NCBI GenBank assembly: GCA_016490735.1
Contig: JAEMWC010000385.1
Location: 65,001-129,000, forward strand
Length of the DNA stretch: 64,000 nucleotides
Direction: 5' to 3'
Origin: Pachyseris speciosa
Lineage: Eukaryota > Cnidaria > Anthozoa > Scleractinia > Pachyseridae
The notes under the pieces were generated by a model, which was not told where the DNA came from, ran no database searches, and saw nothing but the letters and a program-made list of their open reading frames with translations. The translations under genes were made by a program, and so were the position numbers. Positions 11,380-22,544 of the stretch are shown here, one piece after another; the stretch's first letter is position 1, and every line of letters begins with the position of its first letter.

Positions 11380-12415
11380 GTGAAACCGGAAATAACAATA
11401 TATAATTATATATCCCATAAAAAGGTAGATATAAGGCAAAGAACAAAATGATGGTCGAAAAGGGTAACTTTTAATGCCATATATTACGGCGAGACATGAC
11501 AAACCTTCTTCAGGGGCAACACTGAAGCAAAGTAAAAATGGAGAAAACGGTTACAATACAGAAATAGAAATAATAGACGTGTACTGAAGCGGCTACCAAA
11601 AAGTGGCATTCCAAGGTGGCATTCCCAAGGTGGTAAGAACAACGATAAGTTGTGATGAATTTGCAATTTTGTTAGACTCTGCAACAAAGTTAAGACATAA
11701 GTAGATACTGCTACGTAAGGGGTAGAACCAGAAGAAAAAAGTACAATCAGTTGAAGGTTCAGAACCCCTGCCCCACCCATTCATGCACTACTGACTTATT
11801 ATTTAGACCTTGTAGACATTGTTTCTCTCACTTAACTTCTCATGGTTTTGAAAGTTGTTTGTTGCTGAGCCAGCAAGCCAGAGCTTACTAATAAATGTAA
11901 AAAAAAAAAAAATGGTTGTATTGAAATTTGGGGGTTAAATGTTGTACAGACGGAAGATTGTATTCATATTTTTGTGGATATTTATTATGAGTGGGCTTGG
12001 ATCGAGGCAAGTGTATTTGTACTTCTTTGGGAAAATAGTTGATTATTTTTCTTTATTATTTTTACCTTTTTTAGTTTTTGCATATTAATTCATTCATACC
12101 AGAAATCACAAGTGTTAGTTGAGAGAGAGAGGGAGAGATGCTCTGAAAACACGTCTATCCGCTCTTGTTCTGACAGTTTTTTTAGTTCGCGATAAACCAA
12201 AAATTAAATGTTTTGCAATTTTTTTCTTTGGTTAAAATTACGAAGGAAGACATTGCCCGCTATGTTTGTCATTGAATCGTAGATTCTCCACACCTCGCGA
12301 TTCACGCGTCATTTTGTTTAACCAATCACAGAAAGTGAATCGACCTTCTGAAACGAAGCGACGGTTTGCTTGCGACAGCGCTGTAGCTGTGGTGAAAGTG
12401 GTATTTGCGGTCAAG
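11380..12415. other. Intergenic stretch, nothing recognised
   Basis: Minus-strand frames at 11484-11784 overlap one another and carry no domain. A short GAGAGAGAGG run lies near 12121. No splice-consistent exon seen. Confidence 0.4.
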
Positions 12416-12419
12416 TTTA

Positions 12420-12860
12420 ACAAAGTAATGGGAAATTTCTAGTCCGAAGCTTAACTACATTCAAAACGGTGAAACGATTTTGAAATTTGGTTCATCCTGT
12501 CTCATAAAACCTTAGACCAAGTCAGTGGATTAACGAGCACATGAACGCTGTGCGATACCTCGTTCGACTCTCTCGTTCCGCCACTTCGACTAGGTCACCT
12601 GAAGATGTGTTAGACTGTGAAAAGATTTGTGTGGTGAAAGAGCTGTGGTGAAAAGCTGAAAAGGTCGCCAAAATGGGAGATTTGCCGTCAAATTCAACTA
12701 GGTAATGGAAAATTTCTAGTCCGAAGCATAAAACTTTAGATCAAGTCAGTGGATTAACGACGTCCACGTCAACGCTGTGCGATACCTCGTTCGACTCCAC
12801 TCTCCTTCCGCCACTTCGACTAGGTCACCTGAAGATGTGTTAGACTGTGAAAATATTTTT
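12420..12860. repeat. Imperfect tandem duplication of about 230-280 bp
   Basis: TTTCTAGTCCGAAGC occurs near 12437 and 12713. AGTCAGTGGATTAACGA and ACCTCGTTCGACTC...CGCCACTTCGACTAGGTCAC occur about 226 bp apart (from 12518 and from 12744). GAAGATGTGTTAGACTGTG closes both. No open reading frame runs through either copy. Confidence 0.75.
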
Positions 12861-15154
12861 AACTGGCTACTCTGGAAAGAATTATATCAAGGCTTGATGG
12901 ACGGCTTTTTGGATGTATCTAAAGCGTTGTGAAAGGGATTGTATTCGCGCCGCGACTGCATTCGACAACACATAAATTTTCACGCTGTGCTTTGAGCATG
13001 ACTAAAGACGAAGGATGTGCGATTTACGCAGTGGCCCGAAGTAGCCTTTTCGACGATTGGAGAAGGTATTTACCGTTGACCTTTTATTTAGTCGTTTTCT
13101 TCAAAAAACTTACGGTCAACCGATAAGCCAGATAAGCGTTGTCTTTGTTTATGTGCCCAACTTTTGTATGGCTCGGCAAGTAGTTAAGCCTACTCTCAAA
13201 TTTGGTTTTCAAGTTTATCGTCAGTTTGTTTGTGAAGAAGATTTTCAGGATTTCTGTGTTGGACCCATTCTTATAGCAAATTACATTTTAATTTCCCCTC
13301 AATTTAAAAAATAGATTCAAATGAAATTTACCGTAAGCTTAAGCTTATAATTTAAACATTGTTGTAAAAAGGTTTTTCCTCAGACTACCATTGTAAATAG
13401 GTGCCACAAACCAGAAGCGTAACACTTTGTAAAACTGCCAAATCGATTAAAACAATTATTTGCTAATCTTTCTTTGTTTTTTTCGACTGGTTCTTGGTCG
13501 GTTTTGACATAAACTTAAGTACTTGACGTCTTCAGAGTTATTAAGCTTAGGTACTTTCCGCGTTTAGCGCGCACGTACACGAACTCGCACAAACAGCCGT
13601 GATTTTAAAACTTTTCTCTGTTTCTGCTGAATCGTTGACATACAATTTTTAGCTTTATAAAATTGAATTAAATTATGTGAATCCCCATGCATTACAACCC
13701 CTGTGAAAACGTTTTTTGTAGTACAGTAATTTTTCAGATACAACAAAATGTTTTGCCACTCAAATTAAACTTTTTATGTGTCGGAATCGTGTAATTCATT
13801 AGGGTAATCCATTTGAAAGCACGAACTGTTCCAGTATTTGTTTATGCGCAACTATTTTTCTTATGCCAATACTTTGAATAATGGCTTTATTGTACACTTT
13901 GCTATAATTGTAATAGGGAATTTAGTTCATGGACAGTATAAAATAAAGTTTTGATGTCTGTGTGAATGAAGGTAACGTTTTAAGTTCCGGTTGAAAATAA
14001 AGTAATCATTTATTCCGTCACTGTTTAAGATACGCTTTTAACCTTCAAATATCGTATTTAGTAAAATTACTGAGCTTGCATCGGTTGCCTTAAACAACTT
14101 TAATTGTTTCATTTAATGTTAGCATTAATTTGATTTCATTCGCATTGCTGCAACTTCTGGTTTAAGTTTTATAATTTCAAGAATTAAACAACACTTTTTC
14201 GGTGGGACGTGCATTTAAGTGTACCACAAACGCGCTTTTTTTTTTGTTTTGTTTTTTAACAAACAGCAACAACTATCTGTATCAACTTACCTTGTCAAGT
14301 ATACATTGTCCCTGAGCAGACAGCAGCCATAAAAAAAAAAAATTAAAAAAGTCGTCAAAAGTTCCGTTTAAAGAAAATGCAAGTCCAGTCCGTTGTCCAG
14401 TCCTTGGAATTTTTTTTTCTAGCTAACCTTTTGTGGCGCGGCGTCGCAGTGAACAAAAAGCGCGCGAAAGTATAGCCTCGTTTTCGTTCTTTCCACCAGG
14501 CCCTCTCCTCTGAAAAAAATCTTAAACATCGATCCTCGCCAAAAGCAATTGAAATTAGAAGAAACTGACAACGCCATCATAAAGAGCATACTCTCAAGCC
14601 TTAGGCAAAATTTTCTTTTATTCCTACCTCAAATGGTTGTTGAGCAGGAAGCTGGCAAACTTTTCAGTTAGATTTTCTACTGCCGCACTTTTTTAGGAAA
14701 AAGTAATCATGGCCATTTATTAAAACACTATTTATTAAACTACAACTTCGCTTAAAAATATTCTTGGAGAAAGGTTCTAGTAAACTTTTAGAGCGAATAT
14801 TAAACTTCGGTCCGTTCTGGTCACGTGACCAATGACGTCACAGCATTAAAAAATGACAAAAATGTATATTTCATAAAAATATCTACCAATAGAGTACTTA
14901 AGTGTGACGTCACGCCCCATGGCAACGAGATTTTCAGTTCTAAACAAAATTTTTGAAGCCTAGCAACGCTACTGCGAGGCAATCAAGTTTGCGTTGACGT
15001 ACCGTTGTAAGGTTATAACCATCAAAGATTTCTTCAATGAATCGATTTATGGTTTTGTTTTGAATCTGAGACACCCAACAAACCTTTGAAGCCCTTGAAA
15101 AAGGAATATTACTTTTTAACTGTGTAGAATAAACGCCGGGATTGAAAGACCGTG
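12860..15154. other. Intergenic stretch, no supported gene
   Basis: Two overlapping plus frames at 12929-13314 (65 and 85 codons) show no known domain and share no frame with flanking splice sites. The rest is AT-rich with T and A homopolymers. Confidence 0.35.
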
Positions 15155-16960
15155 ATGGTTGAATGTTTTGCTCCAGGCTGCAATCACCATTCAGAATCAC
15201 ATACGTGCAAATTCTTCTCGTTTCCAAAAAAAATCAAGAAAAGTCCGAATACCAACGATGGATTCGACTAATAAGGTAAGATAAATTTATATTTCTTTGA
15301 GTAAAACGTAGGCTTCAGTCATCAAATTTTGTTTTTAAAGCGCCGTGTTTGATCGTTCAGCTTAAACACGCGGCCTACGCGGCTTCTCTCTGTCTGTGTA
15401 GTTGTTGGAGGGTTTTCTTTATTTTTTTTTACCGCAAAAAATTAAATAATTTTGTTTACCGCTAGTTCTGTGAGTATAAAAGAACAATTTCCATCACATA
15501 CATGTATTTACAAAGTGTGTTAGAAGCTGTCTCTAATCTAGTGTTGATTTAGGTTTGCGTATTGACGTATATTAACATGGTAAGAACTGACTGAATAGTT
15601 TTGTTTGCTTTTATGAAAACGTACGTTGGAGAAAACCTGTTAACTTCCACCCAGTCCCAGATGATGTGTTTTTTTCCTAGGTGGTTACACTCAATCGGTG
15701 AAAACTTCCTGATGCGTTAAAACAAAAACAATAAAATCGTGCATTTAAAACTGTGCTAGTTTTGACTTAAGTGAAGATTTGCTCACAGAGATGGGATCAG
15801 TTTCTCACTTATTGGTTTAATTTTAAAACAGTAAAATTAAAAACAGTTTAGAGTTTGGTTTCAGGTAGTGTATCGGTATTGTAAGGCTCAATCTTCCTTT
15901 GATTTCGGCTATGAACGATTCATAACTTCTTCCTAGAAACTTCGGTTTTTCGCGTGGAAAGTTAACTAACGTTTTTATTCTTGTAACAGGAGGGAAGACA
16001 GAGAGCCTAGTGGGCATTCCAGAATTTGCAGCTGCCATTTTCGAGACGGAAACAAATCTGCTGGTCCAGAAATCTACTCCCGAAATTCTGATAAACTGTT
16101 TCCATCAGAAATGTCTCCCCCACAAAAGAAGAAAAAGCAGAGTGCTCCTGTGAAAGAGGATGTGGTAAAGAAGATATGGTAAGGAAGATATGGTCCGAAA
16201 ACAGGAAGAGGTCACCCTTGAAGAACTGAAACCTCCAACTGATAAGATTATTCTTGAGGCCGAACTTGATCTTGCAAAAAGACAGATGAAGCAGCAGGAA
16301 TGCAATGCCCAGTACCAAAGATCGCATTACTCAGCTTCTACTCTCAGTGCAGACGTTATACGTATGGAGACTGGACTTCCAACAAAGGAGGTTTTCCAGA
16401 TTGTTGTAAACTATGCTTCTAGATTTAGGGACTCCATGTCGTACTACGCGGGTTGGAAAGTAGAGTCAATGCTGTTTGAAGATCAAATCTTAATCACGTT
16501 AATGAATTTGAGACAAAATTATACTAATCTCTACCTAGCTCAACTGTACTCTTGTAGTGTCACAACAATTTCTAATATTGTGACAACGTTCGTTCATGTG
16601 TTACATAAGATTTTGTTTAAGGACGTGATGACATCCATTCCTACTAGGGAGAAAAACAAGTTATGTTCACCGTCATCTTTCTCAATGTTTAGCAGCTGCA
16701 GAATAGTCATTGACTGTACTGACATAGAAATTGTAACACCCTGTCTCATGAGCCAACAAAATGCAACCTACTCAAGTTACAGGGGAATGAATTCTTTTAA
16801 AGTTATAGTGGGGTTGCGCCCAATGCAGTCATTACATATGTTAGTAACCTATATCCAGGGTCAATATCAGATAAGGAAATAGTCCGTCAATCGGGCTACT
16901 CAATCATATGGTACCAGGTGATTTGATCCTCGCCTCATTTCATAAATCAGACAGTCTGAT
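15155..16960 (+). pseudogene. THAP-domain / DDE_Tnp_4-type transposase pseudogene
   Basis: Exon 1 (15155-15275, donor AAG|GTAAGA) opens with MVECFAPGCNHHSESHTCKF, the C-x4-C and FxxFP start of a C2CH THAP DNA-binding domain. The frame then shifts in an A8 run before YQRWIRLIR. Exon 2 (from 15990, after TTGTAACAG) completes the THAP domain with SRICSCHFRDGN and KLFP. A TAA at 16180 follows a local GATATGGTAAGGAA near-duplication. A frame from 16190 carries the helix-turn-helix region and the first catalytic motif IDCTD. Single-base losses near 16815 and 16895 shift the frame again; the second motif (SDKEI) is visible in another frame. Sequence similarity ends at a palindrome near 16936. Domesticated THAP genes exist, but the four disruptions argue for a dead transposon. 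Confidence 0.8.
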
Positions 16961-16970
16961 TTATGAAATG
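16936..16970. repeat. Perfect 35-nt palindrome
   Basis: CATTTCATAAATCAGAC, a single A, then the exact reverse complement. It sits exactly where recognisable transposase homology stops, so it may mark a deletion or end-joining junction. Confidence 0.95.
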
Positions 16971-16999
16971 TTATTCATAAAGAAGAAAAGGCCATGCTT

Positions 17000-17640
17000 G
17001 AACACACAATCAGACTCCATACGTGCAAAAACTATTTATTTAAACTTGTCACTTGTTACCTGCATATTTTACATTTTATCGCCTTGCACGGTATATATTA
17101 TGTTGTAAATTTTATTCTCTGTTCACTTGAAAATGATGACATGGAGTCATCGAAACGTTGTGTAAAACTTCTTTCGCTTATTTTTATTATAAGATATTTA
17201 ATTATCATTATTATTAAATGGTCTTCAGCTCTTCTTTTTTCAATCGCAACATAACAGACTGGAATAATATTCCATCGAACATCATGCATGCACCTTCTTA
17301 AGCAGTTTTAAGTCCTATCTATTACATTATTTGTGTCAAATTTAAATCAGATGTAACTTGTGAGTGACAAGTATGTAGTTTAATTAGGTTAGCTTTGGGT
17401 TGTATTTAAATTTTATTTCTTAATTTTTAGTGTCAATCTCAAATCAGGGGTGACTTGTTAGAGACAAGCATTCGATTTAATTTAATTAAGTTAGCTTTTG
17501 ACCGCGTTTAAATTTCACCTCTTAGTTTTTAGTATGTTTAATATTGGACAATATTCTTTGTATGGAAATTTATTTTCTCCCAATTATTCTCCAGTCATAC
17601 ACTTTTTTTGTTTTGTATCAACTTACCTGTATGTTCATGA
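17000..17640. other. Repeat-derived intergenic stretch
   Basis: Near 17133-17160 GATGACATGGAGTCATCGAAACG resembles the conserved core of a hammerhead-type motif found in Penelope-like elements. Near 17255-17330 the frame TDWNNIPSNIMHAP, shifted into SSFKSYLLHYL, resembles the C-terminal tail of a LINE reverse transcriptase. Both are short, degraded and low confidence. Confidence 0.35.
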
Positions 17641-18047
17641 CAAAGTATTATTTGTATAGCGCTTTATACAAAAGTTCTAAGGCACTTCACAATAAAAGAA
17701 GAAAATAGAATTATAAAACTTACATTACCAAATGAATAAAATAACGTTTAAAAAGATCAGTTTTTAAAGATGATTTAAAAGTGCTGACACTGGAGCTACG
17801 CCTAATATAGCTGGGAACGCAGTTCCATAATTTGGGTGCATAGATAGAAAATGCTCAGTCTCGATAAGTTTTCAGATTTGATGTAGGAACTTGAAGCAGA
17901 AATTTAGATGAAGACCGTAATAAACTATTTGGGGTGTATAAGTGCAGAAGGTTACTAATGGAACAAGGAGCTAAGCTATTAAGAGCCTTAAGGGTTATTA
18001 AAAGTAATTTTAAAGTATTGCGATGTTCCATGGGCAGCCAATGAACT
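17640..18047 (-). mobile_element. LINE reverse transcriptase C-terminal remnant
   Basis: On the minus strand the frame reads LKALNSLAPCSISNLL...YTPNSLLRSSSKFLL...LKTYRD, a stop, then AFSIYAPKLWNCVPSYIRR and SVSTFKSSLKTDLFKRYF. This is the classic tail of L2/CR1-like reverse transcriptases (APxYI...LRSS...GDRAFSxAAPKLWNSLPxxIR...FKxxLKTxLF). The conserved Gly of GDRAFS is replaced by a stop, so it is an inactive 5'-truncated copy. Confidence 0.75.
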
Positions 18048-18145
18048 TAAACTTAAACTTAAAGTAAGCTCTTTCTCATCAATGTACACATCCTTTGGAC
18101 TTCCTTCTTCTGCATATAGTCTTTAATTTTATTAGTAGCTGGTAT

Positions 18146-18177
18146 CTTGTCCAGAACTGCTAGCAGTTCTGGACAAG
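18146..18177. repeat. Perfect 32-nt palindrome
   Basis: CTTGTCCAGAACTGCT and its exact reverse complement, without loop. It lies in a 64-codon minus frame (18059-18253) with no recognised domain. Confidence 0.95.
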
Positions 18178-18552
18178 GGGCTAAAATCTGATCCACAAGC
18201 AGGTCTGGGCTGGAGGGTGCAAATCCGCGGGGGATCCAAATCCGCTGTACCACTGGTTCAGATCACCTTTCCGTACTATTTTCTACAGCATTGCGTCTGA
18301 AGCTTGAGTGAGGTCAGATGGGTGATATGACAAGCAGACTATATGTAAAGTCCAGTAAAAAAAATGCTTTTGGAACTCCGCTTTTAGTCTTGGCTAAATA
18401 TATATATATTACACAGGTACACCGTCGCTTTGAAATCGCTACCGTTTGAATAAACATAAACAAAGTAACAGAAACAACACGTTTGAGGTGCAATTAGTGG
18501 AGCGAGATGTATTCATGAGCTGGCTCACAGGAGCCTTTGATTTTTATAAGAC

Positions 18553-20572
18553 CAGTTTTTCTGTTCATTTACTGTTCACTGAAATGTGTGTATAGGTGTT
18601 GGAATTTCAAATCGCGGAATGTTTTGGTATTTTCAATGATTTGCAAAGGATTGAATAAATCAAATGGAAAAACAAGAACAAAAACATAGAACTCATCAAG
18701 AAATAATCAGAGGGTTCTTCGTAGGCTGCGCCTTTTCTCTCATGCAATATTTCCTTGAACTTCATGTGTGAGAGCAAATAAAGATAAGGTATTTTTATCG
18801 TAGAAGTCGAGAACGAGGCCTCCAAAGGGTGGTCTGGTGTTTTGGGAGAAGACTGCCCGATGTTTTTGGAGCCATGTCGCTTGTCGCTTCTACCCTTTGT
18901 AAGGCCTCAAGAGCGGCTCACAATTAAGTGAAGATGGCAAAAACTCACAAGATTAGTAAGCCCCCTTTTCCGTACCAGTAGTTGTTTCGTTTTGGAAAGA
19001 GACAGATTTCGACTATACGGCCATTTGTGTACAGGCTTTTTAAACTTCCCCGCCATAATTAAAATTTGATTTTTACTCACTTTTAGAAATGAAACGCACG
19101 GGATGTAATTTCCTTTCTCTCTAAAAAGTATGAGGCAGGTTTTGTTGGCACTGAGTGATAAAAGCAGGGTGTATTGAGCTGAGTTCGATTTTTTTAACTT
19201 AAGATGCTATTTCAGTGAGCCGCTTTGAGCCGAAACACTAAAAAAAAATTCATTTCACAGAATTTACAGAATCGCCATTTTCAGTAGGACGACGTTTGTT
19301 CATCTCCAAGCTCCCTACTACAGTCCAACTCACAGGCAACTGAGCAGATGCTTCTTCGGTAGTACTATTGATTCTCCTAGAAAGAAAATGGAAACAATAG
19401 ATATACTAACCGTAGAGTAACTAAATTCAGTAAATTCCAACCGCGCATCCAGGGCATCTAATAATAATTTAATAATAATAATAATTTATAACGTATATAG
19501 CCCATTTTCCATGTGTATATGATCAAATGATCTATCCATATTAAACTCGCTATTTGTATGACCTTTGACGGAACTAAATCAGCCCTCGATGTAATATATC
19601 AACAACCAGTGCGAGTATTTCATCAGGGGTTCCAAACACCAAGAAATTGATGAAAGCGCGAAGCCGAAGACCGAGCGCTTTTATTGTTTCGAGGTGGTTG
19701 GAACCTCTGATGAAATACGAAGCCCGAGTTGTCGATATGACTTCTCAAAGGAAACATTACAGAATTCTTCAGTGTTAAAGTTTTGTCCTTTTCCACTTAT
19801 ACAAGAACGTGTTTGCATGCATGTTTAAGTAGGGTCCGACCACGAGGGAAGAAGGAACGTAAAGTTTGGGGATTCGAATACGATCTACGAAGAAGAGAAT
19901 TCAGTTGGTCGAGAAAGCTATCGCCCGTCAAGAAAGCATAAGAGCAAGAAGGCTACAAATAAGAAGCGAGAAAGTGAGCTAAAATGTACGATACACGCAC
20001 GAACACTGGCAGAAGTTGTTTGCTTACTTAATCACCTTTGTTTTGTAACGTCCTCGGTGATGCAGAAAAATATGAAAGTTTTTAGGATAAAGTCTTGAAA
20101 TATCAAATTGGCATCGAATTGTTTGACGTCGCGTTTTCTGGGTTATAAAGACGAGAAACGAGAGAAAGTACATATAATGAATCGAAATCTTGTTCAGAAT
20201 TTCCTTAACATGCGATGGCTCCAAAAGATAGTTTCTTAGAATAAGTTACGTAACTATACTGAGCGCTAGGAAAACAAACTAAAGGTTAAGACTTTCGAAG
20301 CCCTGAAAGTGTGAGGATCCTCTTGCCCATGTGTTTTGGTTTACTCGGTGGATGTGTTGCTGCGATTATGAAACCTCCATCTACACTGAACAATGAACAT
20401 GCTTGTAGCAAAAGAACAATGCAACACAGCGCTGAAGTTGTTTTCATCTCGGTTCTTTAAGGATTAGTTTCTGCGACGTTCAGCTTCACTCTCAACGAAC
20501 TGTATGTTGCTGTTGCTTTTGGAAGGAAGGTACTTTCTCTTTATAACTAAGTTAAAGGGCAGCTGTTAATAT
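18553..20572. repeat. Duplicated block carrying peptide pseudogene C
   Basis: Direct-orientation partner of 5522-7512 (see there). It has extra sequence between the two exons, including an AATAATAATTTAATAATAAT run near 19465, absent from the first copy. Confidence 0.8.
19281..20447 (-). pseudogene. Small secreted peptide precursor, copy C (decayed)
   Basis: Exon 1 starts at 20447 with MKTTSALCCIVLLLQACS, nearly identical to copy B. The base pair that forms the GT donor in B is GG here, so the exon reads on to a stop. Exon 2 (from 19376, after TTTTCTTTCTAG) keeps YYRRSICSVA and ELDC but has an in-frame TAG at codon 4 and Arg to Cys before ELDC. Loss of the donor plus the early stop makes function unlikely. 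Confidence 0.6.
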
Positions 20573-20954
20573 CTGTTTGTAAACTAAGTTGTTGGCTTGA
20601 TGGGCAACCTTTGCCAAGTAATGGTGTAGATGTAGCTCTTTTCTTGGCACTGAGGATAGCGTTACTTTGGGCATGTGTTCCTTGTGTCAGCTGCTAAAAG
20701 TATGTTTTAAAAGAAAATTGTTTTTTTTATAGCCTATACGTTTGAGCTTCATTCTGTCTTTGTAGGCGCAATTTAAGCTTATGATACACGCAGCCATCAA
20801 ATATCAGTGTTGACTACAAATCTTGAGACTGCCTTTAAATATATGTTGAACTGTTTATTATCTGTTAAATATGGAATAGCTGTTGTCAGGAGATGACATC
20901 GTTGAAAATAGTTAATGTTTGTCACTGACTTGTAATCAGTCTTTATGCGGTTCT

Positions 20955-21935
20955 TTAAGACGTTAAGCCTTCATCAGTTATAACGACGCTTGATATTGCG
21001 TGATTTAAAATTAAAAATAACGTTGCGCGAGCGCTACGCGCGTGACTACAGAGAATGTTTCTGCGCGAGAGTCTTAAGTTAAAAGGGGCGCCAAACACTT
21101 ATAGACTTCTGGGATGACGATATGGTCGTTCCCAGCGTTCGTATCTTTCATTGACATCCAAGCTTCAAGGAAAAGCCGTTTATGGTAATTTGGCTCATGT
21201 CCGACGACTTTAACATTGTCAAAGTCCATCTGATGGTGACATTCGTGGACATGGCTCGCAACGTTTGAATTTTCGTCAAACATCAATACAAAGTTGAGAG
21301 CCATGTCCACGAATGTCACCATGAGATGGACTTTGACAATGTAAAAGTTGTCGGACATGAGCCAAATTACCATAAACGGCTTTTCCTTGAAGCTTGAATG
21401 TCTGTGAAAGATACGAACGCTGGGAACGACGACGTATGCGTTTAATCTGATTTTATCTCTTGTTATTCCTTTTTCAGACAACTGAAATTATGCATATGAA
21501 AGCGAGTATCTGTCTATTCCTCATTTGTTGAAGTCATCATAATTGAACGAGATCCTAGACCAACAAGCCATCCGTGTTTTGTTTGATTTAATTTCTGCTT
21601 CGTGTAAAAACCAAATGAAAGATGGTTGTTAGATAATTAAGGCACTCAGCGTTGTCTCCCAAATTTTTGCAACAGGAAACACGGGGTTGATGTTTAAGCT
21701 TATTTATCAATTATTAATTAACACCTCGCTCAAATCCTTATTTCAAATTCGATCGAATTCGAATAAACCAGGAGTAATTTTGGATTTTCTGATTCCTAAA
21801 TGACGACGGACGACGGGCGACCTTACTCTGTTTTGTATCTAATTCGAAAATTGTAAAACCAGGCGCTGTTATTTTAGGTATATCAAACCGACGTTTCGGC
21901 AATGCTGCGTTCTTCAGGGTGCAAGACTAAAAACC
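20955..21935 (-). mobile_element. Penelope-like element remnant with GIY-YIG C-terminus
   Basis: The minus frame at 21074-21481 contains SNVASHVHECHHQMDFDNV and HKRLFLEAWMSMKDTNAGND...VIPEVYKCLA. I read this as the C-terminal endonuclease region of Penelope-like retroelements. A hammerhead-like core lies upstream on the same strand (21887-21918, CTGAAGAACGC...GCCGAAACGTC) and a second, CTGATGAAGGCTTAACGTC, lies downstream (20959-20977), fitting the pLTR layout of these elements. The reverse transcriptase is gone. Confidence 0.65.
21125..21431. repeat. Inverted repeat of the Penelope-like C-terminus
   Basis: Arms at about 21125-21254 and 21298-21431 are reverse complements with few mismatches, separated by about 45 bp. 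Each arm encodes the same HHxMDFDNVKVVGHEPNYHK segment outwards on its own strand. Confidence 0.85.
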
Positions 21936-22141
21936 GTTAAAAGGTTCGTTAAAATTAGCTCACATGTCTGATTGCAACACTCGCGCGCGTGCCACATGAA
22001 ATTGCGCGCGTCGGCGCGCGAGTAGGTAAAATAAGGGAGCGATTCACATAAAACTAAAGTCTTGGTTAAGGCCACCAGGACCTGTTTACTCTGTTTACTC
22101 TGTTACTCTGTTACTATGTTACTCTGTAGGCGGGAGCATCT

Positions 22142-22151
22142 GGGGGGGGGG
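22142..22151. repeat. Poly-G tract
   Basis: Ten or more G in a row after short TGTTACTCTG-type tandem repeats at 22080-22125. A candidate assembly or replication trouble spot. Confidence 0.9.
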
Positions 22152-22474
22152 GGATGCTTCTCCGGGAAAATGTTGATGTTAGTGCACGTAAATACGACGA
22201 TTTTCAGCATTCTCAGGCGCAAATGGAAGTGAACTCTTGCGTCAAAATGAAGAAGAAGAAACAAGAAGCTAACCCTAGGAAGAAGCACAACAATGCTTAT
22301 ATTAGCATCAACATCAGTATGTTATGTTATGTTATGTAGATCGAAATAAACGTTACATTTGCTACTGTGAGCGACATGCTCCATTGCTTTTATTTCTTTA
22401 CCTTATTTTATTTTTTCACTAGAGTTTTGTGGTAACTGAATGTTATTTAATAGTTATTGGATGAGTTTGAGCAC

Positions 22475-22544
22475 GATAGCGAGAATTACCATGTTCAAGG
22501 TTCGTGTTATCTGCCAAAGCCCAAGGCTGATAATTCTCGCTATC
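22475..22544. repeat. 70-bp hairpin element
   Basis: GATAGCGAGAATTA at the left pairs with TAATTCTCGCTATC at the right, loop about 42 nt. Probably a very short MITE; no coding content of its own. Confidence 0.7.

Noticed and set aside
13057..13314. 85-codon plus frame MEKVFTVDLLF...
   Set aside because: No recognisable domain and no consistent flanking exons; treated as chance.
21074..21481. 135-codon single minus-strand protein
   Set aside because: The first half is the antisense of the second half because the frame spans an inverted repeat; only the second half is genuine element sequence.
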